This document shows positions 36,301 through 44,071 of a stretch of 64,000 nt of DNA, piece by piece. The stretch spans positions 1-64,000 of the forward strand of contig JACRIJ010000082.1 in the NCBI GenBank assembly GCA_016220095.1, given 5' to 3'. Origin of the DNA: Planctomycetota bacterium. Its GTDB lineage: Bacteria > Planctomycetota > MHYJ01 > JACQXL01 > JACRIJ01. The translations under genes and the position numbers were made by a program. Every line of letters starts with the position of its first letter. The stretch's first letter is position 1. The notes beneath the pieces are model-generated. The model ran no database searches. It was not told where the DNA came from and was given only the letters and a program-made list of their open reading frames with translations.

Positions 36301-37000
36301 TATCTTCGCCGGAATAGAGGTTTATCAGAGATTCCGCGGTAGTCCTTGATGTTATATTGATGGTTTCCACTTTATAGAACATCTCAAGGATAGACTTGGA
36401 AGTTGACATATCCGGGAACAACGCGCGCATGAGAGTAGTCGCAGGAATCTTACTGCTCTGGTCAATGCGAACCGCAAGCGCCTCTTTCTTAGTGACGTTA
36501 AACTCTATCCACGAGCCCCTTTCAGGAACTATGGAAGCCGAGTAGGATTTGGTATCACCGGTTTTCGTTTCAACGAAATCCACGCCGGGAGAGCGGTGCA
36601 ACTGGTTTACGATGACCCTTTCAGCGCCGTTAATAATGAATTCTCCGCCGCCGAGCATAAGCGGAATATCGCCCATATAAACATCTTCTTCAACGGGCTG
36701 ATTCTTATTAAGGCGAAACCTTATTTTAAGCGGCGCGCCGAAAGTGAGTTTCAATTCCCTGCATTCATCAGCCGTATAACGCGGCATTCCAATTTCATAA
36801 GAGATATAATCAAGCGTGATTGTACCGTCATGATTTTTAATCGGAAAATGCTCGCTTATAAGCGCCTGGAGACCGGCATCATGCTTTTTATCATGCGGAA
36901 TGTCCCTTTGCAGAAATTTATCGTACGCTTCGACCTGCATTCTTGTCAGGCACGGCACCGGTATTATTTCTGCCTTCCGTGTAAAGTCTCTGACGTTCAT
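33344..37000 (-). CDS. rpoB: DNA-directed RNA polymerase subunit beta
   Basis: The 1218-aa beta subunit forms one half of the RNA polymerase active-centre cleft. Expected landmarks are present in order: the N-terminal [77 protein letters not shown] of the rifampicin pocket; the [13 protein letters not shown] catalytic region; and the C-terminal [32 protein letters not shown]. Length is normal and no domain is missing. It follows rplL in the standard cluster. The usual next gene, rpoC, is absent. The final codons double as the ribosome site of the OmpA-family gene. Confidence 0.98.
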   Translation of the reverse strand: [1218 protein letters not shown]

Positions 37001-37035
37001 TTACAAAACCTCTTTAAAAGAGTTTCAGTTCCAAA

Positions 37036-37464
37036 TCAGGCGATTTCGCATTTCGCGCCGACTGCTTCAAGTTCCTTGACGACCTTCTGGGCTTCTTCCT
37101 TGGTTACGCCGGTTTTGACCGGTTTCGGAGCGCCTTCCACAAGGTCTTTAGCTTCCTTCAAACCGAGGCTTGTGACGGCCCTGACGACCTTAATGGCCTG
37201 GATTTTATTAGCTCCGCCATCTTTAAGAATAACGTCAAATGCCGTTTTTTCTTCGGCCTGAGGAGCCGCTGCTGCGGCGCCTGCGGCAGGCATAGCCATC
37301 ATGGGAGCGGCCGCGCTGACGCCGAACTTCTGTTCAAGGGCCTTAACGAACGTGGACAGCCAGAGAACGCTTGAACCTGCGATGACTTCCGTCATAAGCA
37401 TATTTCTCTCGTCATCCTGCAACTCTTTAATTGACGTGACAAGCTGATTTACTTTTTCTGACAT
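37036..37464 (-). CDS. rplL: 50S ribosomal protein L7/L12 with enlarged N-terminal domain
   Basis: A 142-aa stalk protein that recruits translational GTPases. The C-terminal domain is canonical ([46 protein letters not shown]) and the hinge is Ala/Pro-rich. The N-terminal dimerisation domain is about 15 residues longer than usual: between LVTSIKEL and [12 protein letters not shown] lies an extra [20 protein letters not shown]-like stretch, giving 142 aa against the usual 120-128. A good TAGGAGG site precedes the ATG. It sits between rplJ and rpoB as usual. Confidence 0.96.
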   Translation of the reverse strand: MSEKVNQLVTSIKELQDDERNMLMTEVIAGSSVLWLSTFVKALEQKFGVSAAAPMMAMPAAGAAAAAPQAEEKTAFDVILKDGGANKIQAIKVVRAVTSLGLKEAKDLVEGAPKPVKTGVTKEEAQKVVKELEAVGAKCEIA

Positions 37465-37500
37465 TACTAAAACCTCCTAAAAACAAAACGATATATCCAA

Positions 37501-38022
37501 TTAAGATGATGATTTGGCCTTCTCAATTTCCTTTAAAGCGTAGGCCAAATTACGCGTAACAGCCGAAAGAACTCCGACAAAATTAGTGCAGGGCGCGTTC
37601 AACGTACCGAGCATCATGGCTACCATAGCCTCTTTTGACGGCATTTTAGACAGCATAGCGACATCTTTCTGTGACAGCAGGGCGCCGTCCGAAAAACCGC
37701 CGAGCACCTTAAGGAGCTTATGTTTATCGCCCCAGGTGATGACTTCCTTTGAAATAACAACAGGGTCATCCGCCCCGTAGAATATGGCCGTTTGGCCGCT
37801 CGGCAGTCCGGTGAACTGATGTTTGCCGGACTTTTCAAGCGCCTTGACAGCCGTTGAATTCTTGATTACCTTCATTTTCAGGTTCTTCCCGCGCAGAGTT
37901 GTGCGCAGGTCGTTTATCTGGGCGGCTGAAACGCCTTTGTAATTGGCAAACACGCAATGGTTTACCTTGCTGAAAACGCCGGCCATTTCATCAGCTATTT
38001 TTATTTTAATCTTATTAGGCAT
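37501..38022 (-). CDS. rplJ: 50S ribosomal protein L10
   Basis: A 173-aa protein that anchors the L7/L12 dimers at the base of the ribosomal stalk. It shows FANYKGVSAAQINDLRTTLRGKNLKMKVIKNSTAVKAL, GQTAIFYG and MLGTLNAPCTNFVGVL. The C-terminal helix that binds L7/L12 is present. It lies between rplA and rplL. In many bacteria the L10 complex represses its own mRNA; no leader structure was checked here. Confidence 0.96.
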   Translation of the reverse strand: MPNKIKIKIADEMAGVFSKVNHCVFANYKGVSAAQINDLRTTLRGKNLKMKVIKNSTAVKALEKSGKHQFTGLPSGQTAIFYGADDPVVISKEVITWGDKHKLLKVLGGFSDGALLSQKDVAMLSKMPSKEAMVAMMLGTLNAPCTNFVGVLSAVTRNLAYALKEIEKAKSSS

Positions 38023-38033
38023 ACAAAACCATC

Positions 38034-38720
38034 CTATTTAATAACGAGGCCAATGCTTGGCGTCATAGTTCCGGAGAGGAAAGCATTGATAATATAAGTG
38101 CCCTTTACTGACGCGGGCTTCATGTTCTTGATATGTTCTATGAAAGACTCAAGGTTTGCCTTGAGGTCTTTCTGCGAGAACGACAATTTGCCGACCGGTG
38201 CGTGGACTACTCCGCCGGCATCGGCGCGGAATTCAATCCTGCCTGCTTTGAATTCGGTCACTGCGGTCTTGATGTCATCGGTAACGGTGCCGGCCTTAGG
38301 CGAAGGCATTTTTCCCTGCGGCCCGAGGACTTTGCCGAGTTTTCCGATATGCCTCATCATGTAAGTGCAGGCTATTGCGACATCAAAATCAAGCCATCCG
38401 CCTTCTATCTTCTTAACAAGTTCCGCGGAACCTACTTCATCGGCTCCGGCAGCTGTTGCCTTGGTAGCGTCTTCGCCTTCCGCAAACACGATTACCTTGC
38501 GGGTCTTGCCGATGCCTTTCGGAAGCGACACCGAACCCCTTATAAGCTGGTCGGCCTTTTTCGGATCTATGCCGAGACTTAGCGTAAGAAGCACGGTCTG
38601 GTCAAATTTCGTAGTGCCGTCCATTTTCTTAATTATTTCAATGGCGTTATCTATTTCGTATTTCTTTTCGGAATCAACGAGTTCCGCGAGTTTTTTGTAA
38701 CGCTTACTTCTTGATTTCAT
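38034..38720 (-). CDS. rplA: 50S ribosomal protein L1
   Basis: A 228-aa stalk protein contacting E-site tRNA on 23S rRNA. Family motifs are SRSKRYKKLAELVDSEKKYEIDNAIEIIKK, LTLSLGIDPKKADQLIRGSVSLPKGIGKTRKV, the GKLGKVLGPQGKMPSPKAGTV loop, and KGTYIINAFLSGTMTPSIGL. Normal length. It lies 11 bases before rplJ. Confidence 0.97.
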   Translation of the reverse strand: MKSRSKRYKKLAELVDSEKKYEIDNAIEIIKKMDGTTKFDQTVLLTLSLGIDPKKADQLIRGSVSLPKGIGKTRKVIVFAEGEDATKATAAGADEVGSAELVKKIEGGWLDFDVAIACTYMMRHIGKLGKVLGPQGKMPSPKAGTVTDDIKTAVTEFKAGRIEFRADAGGVVHAPVGKLSFSQKDLKANLESFIEHIKNMKPASVKGTYIINAFLSGTMTPSIGLVIK

Positions 38721-38741
38721 CGGGAAAATCCTTTCTGGTGA

Positions 38742-39170
38742 CTAAACGACTTCAATTCCCATATTCTTTGCAGTGCCGGCTATTACCTTCGCGGCCTGTT
38801 TGACATCGCTGGTGTTAAGGTCCTTCATTTTTATTTTGGCGATTTCCTCGCACTGCAGCCACGTAACCTTGCCGACTTTTTCTTTATTTGGAACCGCGGC
38901 GCCTTTTACCACGCCTGCGGCTTTTTTGAGAAGAACGGAAGCCGGCGGCGATTTGACGATAAAGTCAAAAGACCGGTCTTTATAAACGGTTACTATTACG
39001 GGGAAAATCATCCCGGGCGAGCCCTTTGTGGCTTCATTGAATTTTTTTACAAATTCGCCGATATTGACGCCGTGCTGGCCCAGTGCCGGGCCTACGGGGG
39101 GCGCAGGCGTTGCCTGGCCGCCTGGGGCCTGGAGCTTGACTTTTACCATTATATCTTTCTTCGGAGCCAT
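38742..39170 (-). CDS. rplK: 50S ribosomal protein L11
   Basis: A 142-aa protein of the GTPase-associated centre. It shows [40 protein letters not shown], the proline-rich thiostrepton-binding region, and [25 protein letters not shown] at the C-terminus. Normal length and position between nusG and rplA. Confidence 0.97.
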   Translation of the reverse strand: MAPKKDIMVKVKLQAPGGQATPAPPVGPALGQHGVNIGEFVKKFNEATKGSPGMIFPVIVTVYKDRSFDFIVKSPPASVLLKKAAGVVKGAAVPNKEKVGKVTWLQCEEIAKIKMKDLNTSDVKQAAKVIAGTAKNMGIEVV

Positions 39171-39207
39171 ATTAAAATGCCTTTCAAATCTTTTAGCGCT
39201 TCTACTG

Positions 39208-39756
39208 TTAAATCTGTTCTATCTGCCAGTATTCCAGCTCAACGGGAGTAGGCCTCCCGAATATTGTCACTATAAGCTTCACGATGCCTTTGGACGGAAC
39301 GACTTCTTCAACGGTACCGTCAAAGTTTTCAAACGGCCCTTCTTTAATGCGGACATTATCGCCCTTCTTGAAGGATATTTTCAGTTTAGGCTTATTCTCA
39401 AACGAAGTTTCGCTGTCCTGAAGGAGCCCCGCGATTTCGTGTTCAGCCATGGGAACGGGCTTATTGACGCCGAGGAATTCGCCTATGCCGGGCGTCTCGC
39501 GGATGACAAACCATGTTTCGTCATCCAGTATCATTTCAACCATCATGTATCCGGGAAAAACCTTGCGTTCTCTTACTTTTTTCTTGCCGCCCTTGATCTC
39601 GGATATTTTTTCGCTCGGCACGAGGGCGCGGACTATCTTGGCCTCAAGGCCTTTTGCCTTGACTCTTGCTTCAAGAACCTTCTTGACATGGTCTTCCCTA
39701 TTTGTTTGTACGCGGACAACGTACCATCTTTTTACTGCGGATTGCGTTTCGCCCAT
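39208..39756 (-). CDS. nusG: Transcription termination/antitermination factor NusG
   Basis: A 182-aa two-domain factor. The NGN domain (about 8-120) binds RNA polymerase: [62 protein letters not shown]. The KOW domain (about 130-182) has [24 protein letters not shown] and binds NusE or Rho. Normal length, 12 bases after secE. Confidence 0.97.
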   Translation of the reverse strand: MGETQSAVKRWYVVRVQTNREDHVKKVLEARVKAKGLEAKIVRALVPSEKISEIKGGKKKVRERKVFPGYMMVEMILDDETWFVIRETPGIGEFLGVNKPVPMAEHEIAGLLQDSETSFENKPKLKISFKKGDNVRIKEGPFENFDGTVEEVVPSKGIVKLIVTIFGRPTPVELEYWQIEQI

Positions 39757-39768
39757 ATGTAAAGTTTC

Positions 39769-40227
39769 TTAAATAATTCTCAACAGTTCCATCAACTTAT
39801 ACAGCAGGCTGTCTGCAAGCAGTATGAACAAACCGAGTGATGCAACCGAAATTATGACTGCTATTGACGAACCTACGTATTCATTCCTTTGCGGCCATGA
39901 CACTTTCCTGAGTTCATCTTCCGTGCAAATAAGGAATTCCGCCGACCTCGGCAGATTAATAATGAACAGATAAACGCCGGCCAGGCCCGCGAGCGCAACG
40001 ACTGACGCTATGACCATCCTTATGGTTACGGCAAAATCAAGAAAATCAAGAGGTATCAGGACCATGCCCCAGAAGGATGCAGGCGTGCTTCCGTCATCAA
40101 GCGTATAAGATGCGGGCATAAACCTGTACAGACAAATGCCGCCGTACAGCACCAGGATGGCGGCGCATATTCCGGCAACCCAACGGGCTATAGATCCTTG
40201 ACCTTTTTTATAGTACTGAAACTGCAT
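39769..40227 (-). CDS. secE: Preprotein translocase subunit SecE, three-helix form
   Basis: A 152-aa SecE, longer than the 60-70 aa single-helix type. Predicted membrane helices are near 16-34, 70-90 and 118-140. The conserved amphipathic segment FLICTEDELRKVSWPQRNEYVGSS precedes the last helix and clamps SecY. The sequence around this segment resembles planctomycete SecE proteins, which are of similar length. It lies between tRNA-Trp and nusG. Confidence 0.94.
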   Translation of the reverse strand: MQFQYYKKGQGSIARWVAGICAAILVLYGGICLYRFMPASYTLDDGSTPASFWGMVLIPLDFLDFAVTIRMVIASVVALAGLAGVYLFIINLPRSAEFLICTEDELRKVSWPQRNEYVGSSIAVIISVASLGLFILLADSLLYKLMELLRII

Positions 40228-40255
40228 AAATCAAAAAATAAAAAATATAACTCAA

Positions 40256-40329
40256 CAGGCCTGGAGGGACTCGAACCCACAACCCCCGGTTTTGGAGACC
40301 GGTGCTCTAGCCAATTGAGCTACAGGCCT
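40256..40329 (-). tRNA. tRNA-Trp (anticodon CCA)
   Basis: A 74-nt cloverleaf on the minus strand. The 7-bp acceptor AGGCCTG pairs with CAGGCCT, discriminator G, anticodon loop CTCCAAA reading CCA, and T-arm GGTTCGAGTCC. The 3' CCA is not encoded. It sits in its customary place between rpmG and secE and is presumably excised from the operon transcript. Confidence 0.98.
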
Positions 40330-40391
40330 TTAATATGGCCCTACTTCAATCCGGGTGCACTTGATTCCATGGGTTGGAAGGCTTGATGAAC

Positions 40392-40541
40392 CTACTTCTT
40401 CTTCTCCTTATGCGGAGTATGCGCGGAACATTTATTGCAGAACTTCTTCAGCTCCAGCTTTTTCAGCGCCTTACCGCTTTTGGTAGTGCGGTAATATCTG
40501 TTACCGCACTGTGTGCATTCCAGAAAAATAGATTCTCGCAT
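40392..40541 (-). CDS. rpmG: 50S ribosomal protein L33
   Basis: A 49-aa ribosomal protein: MRESIFLECTQCGNRYY, a basic middle (TTKSGKALKKLELKKF), and CNKCSAHTPHKEKKK. The four cysteines (C9, C12, C35, C38) form a zinc ribbon, so this is the zinc-containing C+ type. It lies between tuf and tRNA-Trp, the standard location. It starts 16 bases after the tuf stop. Confidence 0.97.
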   Translation of the reverse strand: MRESIFLECTQCGNRYYRTTKSGKALKKLELKKFCNKCSAHTPHKEKKK

Positions 40542-40557
40542 AAGGAATATTCTCTAA

Positions 40558-41757
40558 TTAAACCAATATTTTTGTAACAACACCCGCGCCGACGGTCTTG
40601 CCGCCTTCGCGAATGGCAAATCTCTGTTCAGGTTCCATTGCAATGGGCATTATAAGCTCAACTTCAAGAATGGTGTTGTCGCCGGGCATGACCATTTCGC
40701 CCTGCTTAAGCGTTACTGCGCCTGTGACATCCGTGGTCCTGAAGTAGAACTGGGGCCTGTAATTGCCGAAGAAAGGCGTATGCCTTCCGCCGTCTTCTTT
40801 AGACAGCACGTACACCTGGCATTCAAATTTCGTATGAGGCGTAATACTGCCTGAAGCGGCAAGCACCTGGCCTCTTTCAACGTCTTCCTTCTTGACGCCT
40901 CTGAGAAGCACGCCGATATTATCACCGGCAATGCCTTCATCAAGGGTCTTTTGGAACATTTCCACGCCGGTGCATATGGTTTTACTGCTTTCCTTGGTCA
41001 AACCGATGATTTCAAGCTCGTCTCCCATTTTCACCTTGCCTCTTTCAACTCTTCCCGTCGCGACCGTACCGCGGCCTGAAATGGTGAATATATCTTCAAC
41101 AGCCATAAGGAACGGCTTTTCGGTTTCTCTCTTGGGCAGGGGTATGAAACTGTCAATGGCATCAACGAGCTTCCATATAGCTCCGCACCACTGGCATTCC
41201 TTCTTCGCGCACATGCACTGGTCAGCCTTAAGGGCCGAACCCCTGACTATAGGAGTGGTTGAACCGGGGAACTTGTTCTTGTCAAGGAGTTCCCTGATTT
41301 CAAGCTCAACGAGTTCAATAAGTTCGGGATCTTCCATCAAATCGCACTTGTTAAGGAAAACAACTATCGCCGGTACGCCGACCTGGCGGGCGAGCAGGAT
41401 GTGTTCCTTTGTCTGTGCCATTGCGCCGTCGGGCGCGCTGACTACGAGTACCGTACCGTCCATCTGGGCGGCGCCGGTAATCATGTTCTTGATGTAATCG
41501 GCATGGCCCGGGCAATCAATGTGGGCATAATGCCTGTTCGCCGTCTGGTATTCCACGTGGGCAATGTTTATGGTAATACCTCTCTCCTTCTCTTCCGGGG
41601 CATTGTCAATACTGTCAAATGCCCTCTCCTTGGCGAGATTGTGCTTCGCCAGAATTTTCGTAATAACGCTGGTAAGCGTAGTCTTGCCATGGTCAATGTG
41701 ACCAATGGTCCCCACGTTAACGTGCGGCTTTGAACGATCAAATTTCTCTTTAGCCAT
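40558..41757 (-). CDS. tuf: Elongation factor Tu with a four-cysteine insertion
   Basis: This 399-aa GTPase delivers aminoacyl-tRNA to the ribosome. G-domain motifs are GHIDHGKTT (19-27), DCPGHADY (81-88), NKCDLMED (136-143) and GSAL (173-176). Domains II and III are canonical ([51 protein letters not shown]). Directly after GSALKADQ, where most EF-Tu have an acidic, Cys-free stretch, this protein has [12 protein letters not shown]: cysteines 181, 183, 188 and 191 in a CxCx4CxxC arrangement that could bind zinc. It is the first gene of the operon. It has a strong promoter (41836-41863) and an AAGGAGA ribosome site. Confidence 0.98.
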   Translation of the reverse strand: MAKEKFDRSKPHVNVGTIGHIDHGKTTLTSVITKILAKHNLAKERAFDSIDNAPEEKERGITINIAHVEYQTANRHYAHIDCPGHADYIKNMITGAAQMDGTVLVVSAPDGAMAQTKEHILLARQVGVPAIVVFLNKCDLMEDPELIELVELEIRELLDKNKFPGSTTPIVRGSALKADQCMCAKKECQWCGAIWKLVDAIDSFIPLPKRETEKPFLMAVEDIFTISGRGTVATGRVERGKVKMGDELEIIGLTKESSKTICTGVEMFQKTLDEGIAGDNIGVLLRGVKKEDVERGQVLAASGSITPHTKFECQVYVLSKEDGGRHTPFFGNYRPQFYFRTTDVTGAVTLKQGEMVMPGDNTILEVELIMPIAMEPEQRFAIREGGKTVGAGVVTKILV

Positions 41758-41835
41758 AAATTCTCTCCTTAACCTAAAAACTCTCCTTGACCACTAAAGA
41801 ACAGTAAAGACAATTTATCAAATTAGAAAAGTAAT

Positions 41836-41863
41836 ATCATATAAAAAATTCAGAAAATGTCAA
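41836..41863 (-). promoter_or_regulatory. Sigma-70-like promoter of the tuf-rpoB operon
   Basis: Reading leftwards, consensus TTGACA (41863-41858), a 16-bp AT-rich spacer, then TATGAT (41841-41836). The leader to the tuf ATG is about 72 nt. Confidence 0.8.
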
Positions 41864-41881
41864 GAAAAAAATAAATTTTTG

Positions 41882-41909
41882 TTGATTTTTTATTCCGGCA
41901 CTATATAAT
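41882..41909 (+). promoter_or_regulatory. Sigma-70-like promoter of the tRNA-Thr/tRNA-Tyr unit
   Basis: TTGATT (41882-41887), a 16-bp spacer, then perfect TATAAT (41904-41909). It diverges from the tuf promoter 18 bp away and points into tRNA-Thr at 41970. Confidence 0.75.
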
Positions 41910-41948
41910 GAATAATCCGTGCGGGCACGCGCCTGCAGTAAAACGCAA

Positions 41949-41969
41949 AAAACCGCAACGCGGTTTTTC
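41949..41969 (+). promoter_or_regulatory. Terminator-like hairpin between promoter and tRNA-Thr
   Basis: AAAACCGC, loop AAC, GCGGTTTT, followed by a T, ends one base before the tRNA-Thr acceptor and about 35 nt after the expected start of transcription. It is symmetrical and could act on either strand. It could be a processing hairpin, a weak attenuator, or a leftover terminator. Confidence 0.5.
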
Positions 41970-42041
41970 GCTGGGATAGCTCAATAGTAGAGCTCCGGTT
42001 TTGTAAACCGGAGGTTGCGGGTGCAAATCCCGCTCCCAGCT
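41970..42041 (+). tRNA. tRNA-Thr (anticodon TGT)
   Basis: A 72-nt cloverleaf: acceptor GCTGGGA pairs with TCCCAGC, discriminator T, anticodon stem CCGGT/ACCGG with loop TTTGTAA reading TGT (decodes ACA), and T-loop GTGCAAATC. No encoded CCA. It is on the strand opposite to tuf, whereas tRNA-Thr often lies in line with tuf in other bacteria. Confidence 0.97.
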
Positions 42042-42200
42042 TTAACGATTCTAAGATTAGAAGATTCTAAGATTAAAAGATTAGAAAACAACAAGATTCC
42101 AAGATTAAAAAATTAAAAGACAATAAGATTAGAAAATTGAAAGATTATTGAAACGTCGTAATCTCAGAATCTTTTAATCTTAGAATCTTGGAATCGTTAA
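42042..42200. repeat. Long imperfect inverted repeat filling the tRNA-Thr/tRNA-Tyr spacer
   Basis: The left arm starts TTAACGATT immediately after tRNA-Thr and continues with AAGATTCTAAGATTAAAAG. The right arm ends with the complement AATCGTTAA at 42200, six bases before tRNA-Tyr. The arms match nearly perfectly over about 40 bases, and the middle holds further AAGATT units. In the tRNA precursor this would form a long hairpin between the two tRNAs. Confidence 0.85.
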
Positions 42201-42206
42201 TCCTAT

Positions 42207-42288
42207 GGGCAGGTTCCCAAGCGGTCAAAGGGAGCAGACTGTAAATCTGCCGGCTCTGCCTTCGGGGGTTCGAATCCCTCCCTGCCCA
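42207..42288 (+). tRNA. tRNA-Tyr (anticodon GTA)
   Basis: An 82-nt class II tRNA with a long variable arm. Acceptor GGGCAGG pairs with CCTGCCC, discriminator A; anticodon stem GCAGA/TCTGC with loop CTGTAAA reading GTA; variable arm CGGCTCTGCCTTCG region; T-arm GGTTCGAATCC. It is downstream of tRNA-Thr and probably co-transcribed with it. Confidence 0.97.
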
Positions 42289-42478
42289 ATTAAAGGATGA
42301 AAATGAAGAAGGAAGGACGCGGTAACGAATAGCGCGCAACGAGGGACGAACGACGAGGGGTGAAAAACCATGCGCGGCATTCCGCCGCCTGTCACCGTAA
42401 CACCACAACCCCTTAACTCCTAAACTCCATAACCCCTAAACCCCGTAACTCTTTAACTCCGTAACCGGCAAATGTATT

Positions 42479-43015
42479 ATGATGAAAATACGGAAAAAAC
42501 TTGTCAATGAAGATGAAATGGCCGTGCTTGTGGATTCCATCTCAAAAAAAATATTAGAAGCCAATCCCGATAAAAAAAAGCTCGCTATCGTCGGCATCCA
42601 TACGCGCGGCGCCGTGCTTGCTAAAAGAATAATGAATTCCCTCCAGAAAATTTCAGGCATGAAAAATATCCCGTACGGCGAACTTGACATCACTCTCTAC
42701 CGCGACGACCTGTCTTCGTCCGGACATAAGCCCGTTATAAAAGGCACTAAGATTGATTTTGACCTTAACGGTAAAACCGTCATTCTTATAGACGACGTTC
42801 TCTATACCGGACGCACCATCAGGGCGGCGCTGGATGAACTCGTGGATTTCGGAAGGCCCGCGTCAATCCAGCTCGCGGTGCTCATAGACCGCGGACACAG
42901 GGAATTCCCGATCCGCGCCGATTACGCGGGTAAAACCATAGCAACCGAAAAAAATGACATGGTCCGGGTGCGGCTTAAGGAAATTGACCAGATTGAAGAC
43001 GTCGTAATGATTTAA
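42479..43015 (+). CDS. pyrR: Bifunctional pyr operon regulator / uracil phosphoribosyltransferase
   Basis: A 178-aa PyrR. It binds pyr mRNA in a UMP-dependent way in bacteria that use it for attenuation and has uracil phosphoribosyltransferase activity. Signatures: VGIHTRGAVLAKRI, the PRPP-binding loop VILIDDVLYTGRTIRAALDELVDFGRP, and the C-terminal VLIDRGHREFPIRADYAGK. Normal length. It is followed by pyrB (114 bp) and pyrC (154 bp), so it probably controls them. I did not find a clear PyrR-binding attenuator in the leader, which is made of TAACTCC-type repeats (42410-42470). Confidence 0.95.
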   Translation: MMKIRKKLVNEDEMAVLVDSISKKILEANPDKKKLAIVGIHTRGAVLAKRIMNSLQKISGMKNIPYGELDITLYRDDLSSSGHKPVIKGTKIDFDLNGKTVILIDDVLYTGRTIRAALDELVDFGRPASIQLAVLIDRGHREFPIRADYAGKTIATEKNDMVRVRLKEIDQIEDVVMI

Positions 43016-43129
43016 GAATTAAGAGTTAAGATTTCTCCGGCGTATTTCATAAAAATTTTAATTCTTAAATTTCCATGCTTTTTATGCGGAACTTGAAAAC
43101 ATAGACACTAAAGGAGTTTCTATATATAT

Positions 43130-44071
43130 ATGGGAAATAAAGATTGGACACGCAAAGACCTGCTCGGACTTGAAGAACTTTCCGAAGAGGAAATCCTTAC
43201 CGTCCTTGACACCGCGGAATCCTTCAAGGAAGTCTCAACGCGCAGTATCAAGAAAGTTCCGGCCCTGCGCGGCAAGGTCGTCGTTACCATGTTCATAGAA
43301 CCCAGTACGCGCACAAGAACGTCTTTTTCCCTCGCAGCGCAAAGGCTCAGCGCCGACGTGGTTGACTTTTCCGCGGCTACAAGCAGTCTCTCCAAAGGCG
43401 AATCCCTTAAAGATACCGCATTAAACATAGAAGCTATGGGCGTTGACATCGTTATCATACGGCATACCGCGCCCGGCGCGCCCCACCTGCTCGCGAAAGT
43501 CCTTAAGGCGTCCGTCATAAACGCGGGCGACGGCCCGCATGAACATCCCACACAGGGACTCCTTGATATATTTACCATGAGAGAAAAATTCGGCAGGATA
43601 AAAGGCCTTAAAGTCGCCGTGCTCGGAGATATCAACCACAGCCGCGTGGCGCGTTCCAATATCTGGGGCCTTAAAAAACTCGGCGCCGAGGTAATCGCCT
43701 GCGGGCCTTCTACGCTTATTCCTTCCACAATTGAAAAATTGGGCGTAAAAGTATCATATAATATAGATGAAATACTTCCCGAAGTTGACGTGATCAATAT
43801 ACTAAGGATACAACTTGAACGCCAGCAGTCCGGACTCTTCCCTTCCATAAGGGAATACACGAGGCTCTTCGGGATAAATTCCGAAAGATTGAGCCGGGCT
43901 AAAAAAGACGTACTTGTAATGCACCCCGGCCCAGTAAACCGCGGCATTGAAATAACCCCGGAAGTTGCGGACGGAAAGAATTCCGTAATACTCAGCCAGG
44001 TAAGCAACGGTCTTGCCGTAAGAATGGCAGTGCTGTATCTGGTTTCCGGCGTTACACGCAGTAGCGAGTAG
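43130..44071 (+). CDS. pyrB: Aspartate carbamoyltransferase catalytic subunit
   Basis: A 313-aa enzyme joining carbamoyl phosphate and aspartate, the committed step of pyrimidine synthesis. Motifs: the carbamoyl-phosphate loop [27 protein letters not shown], the [17 protein letters not shown] stretch, and [14 protein letters not shown]. No pyrI regulatory gene is adjacent. A strong AAAGGAG site precedes the ATG. The last codons (TRSSE and the TAG) are encoded by an AGTAGCGAG-type intergenic repeat, so the C-terminus appears to have been redefined by repeat sequence. Confidence 0.97.
   Translation: MGNKDWTRKDLLGLEELSEEEILTVLDTAESFKEVSTRSIKKVPALRGKVVVTMFIEPSTRTRTSFSLAAQRLSADVVDFSAATSSLSKGESLKDTALNIEAMGVDIVIIRHTAPGAPHLLAKVLKASVINAGDGPHEHPTQGLLDIFTMREKFGRIKGLKVAVLGDINHSRVARSNIWGLKKLGAEVIACGPSTLIPSTIEKLGVKVSYNIDEILPEVDVINILRIQLERQQSGLFPSIREYTRLFGINSERLSRAKKDVLVMHPGPVNRGIEITPEVADGKNSVILSQVSNGLAVRMAVLYLVSGVTRSSE

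Noticed and set aside
40198-40386. Plus-strand small frame reading LEGLEPTTPGFGDRC
   Set aside because: This is the well-known spurious frame on the strand opposite a tRNA; the tRNA-Trp explains it.
43011-43069. Perfect 12-bp inverted repeat TTTAAGAATTAA after pyrR as a terminator
   Set aside because: The stem is almost all A-T with a 35-base loop and no T-run, so it would be a weak terminator; it looks like another AT-type repeat.
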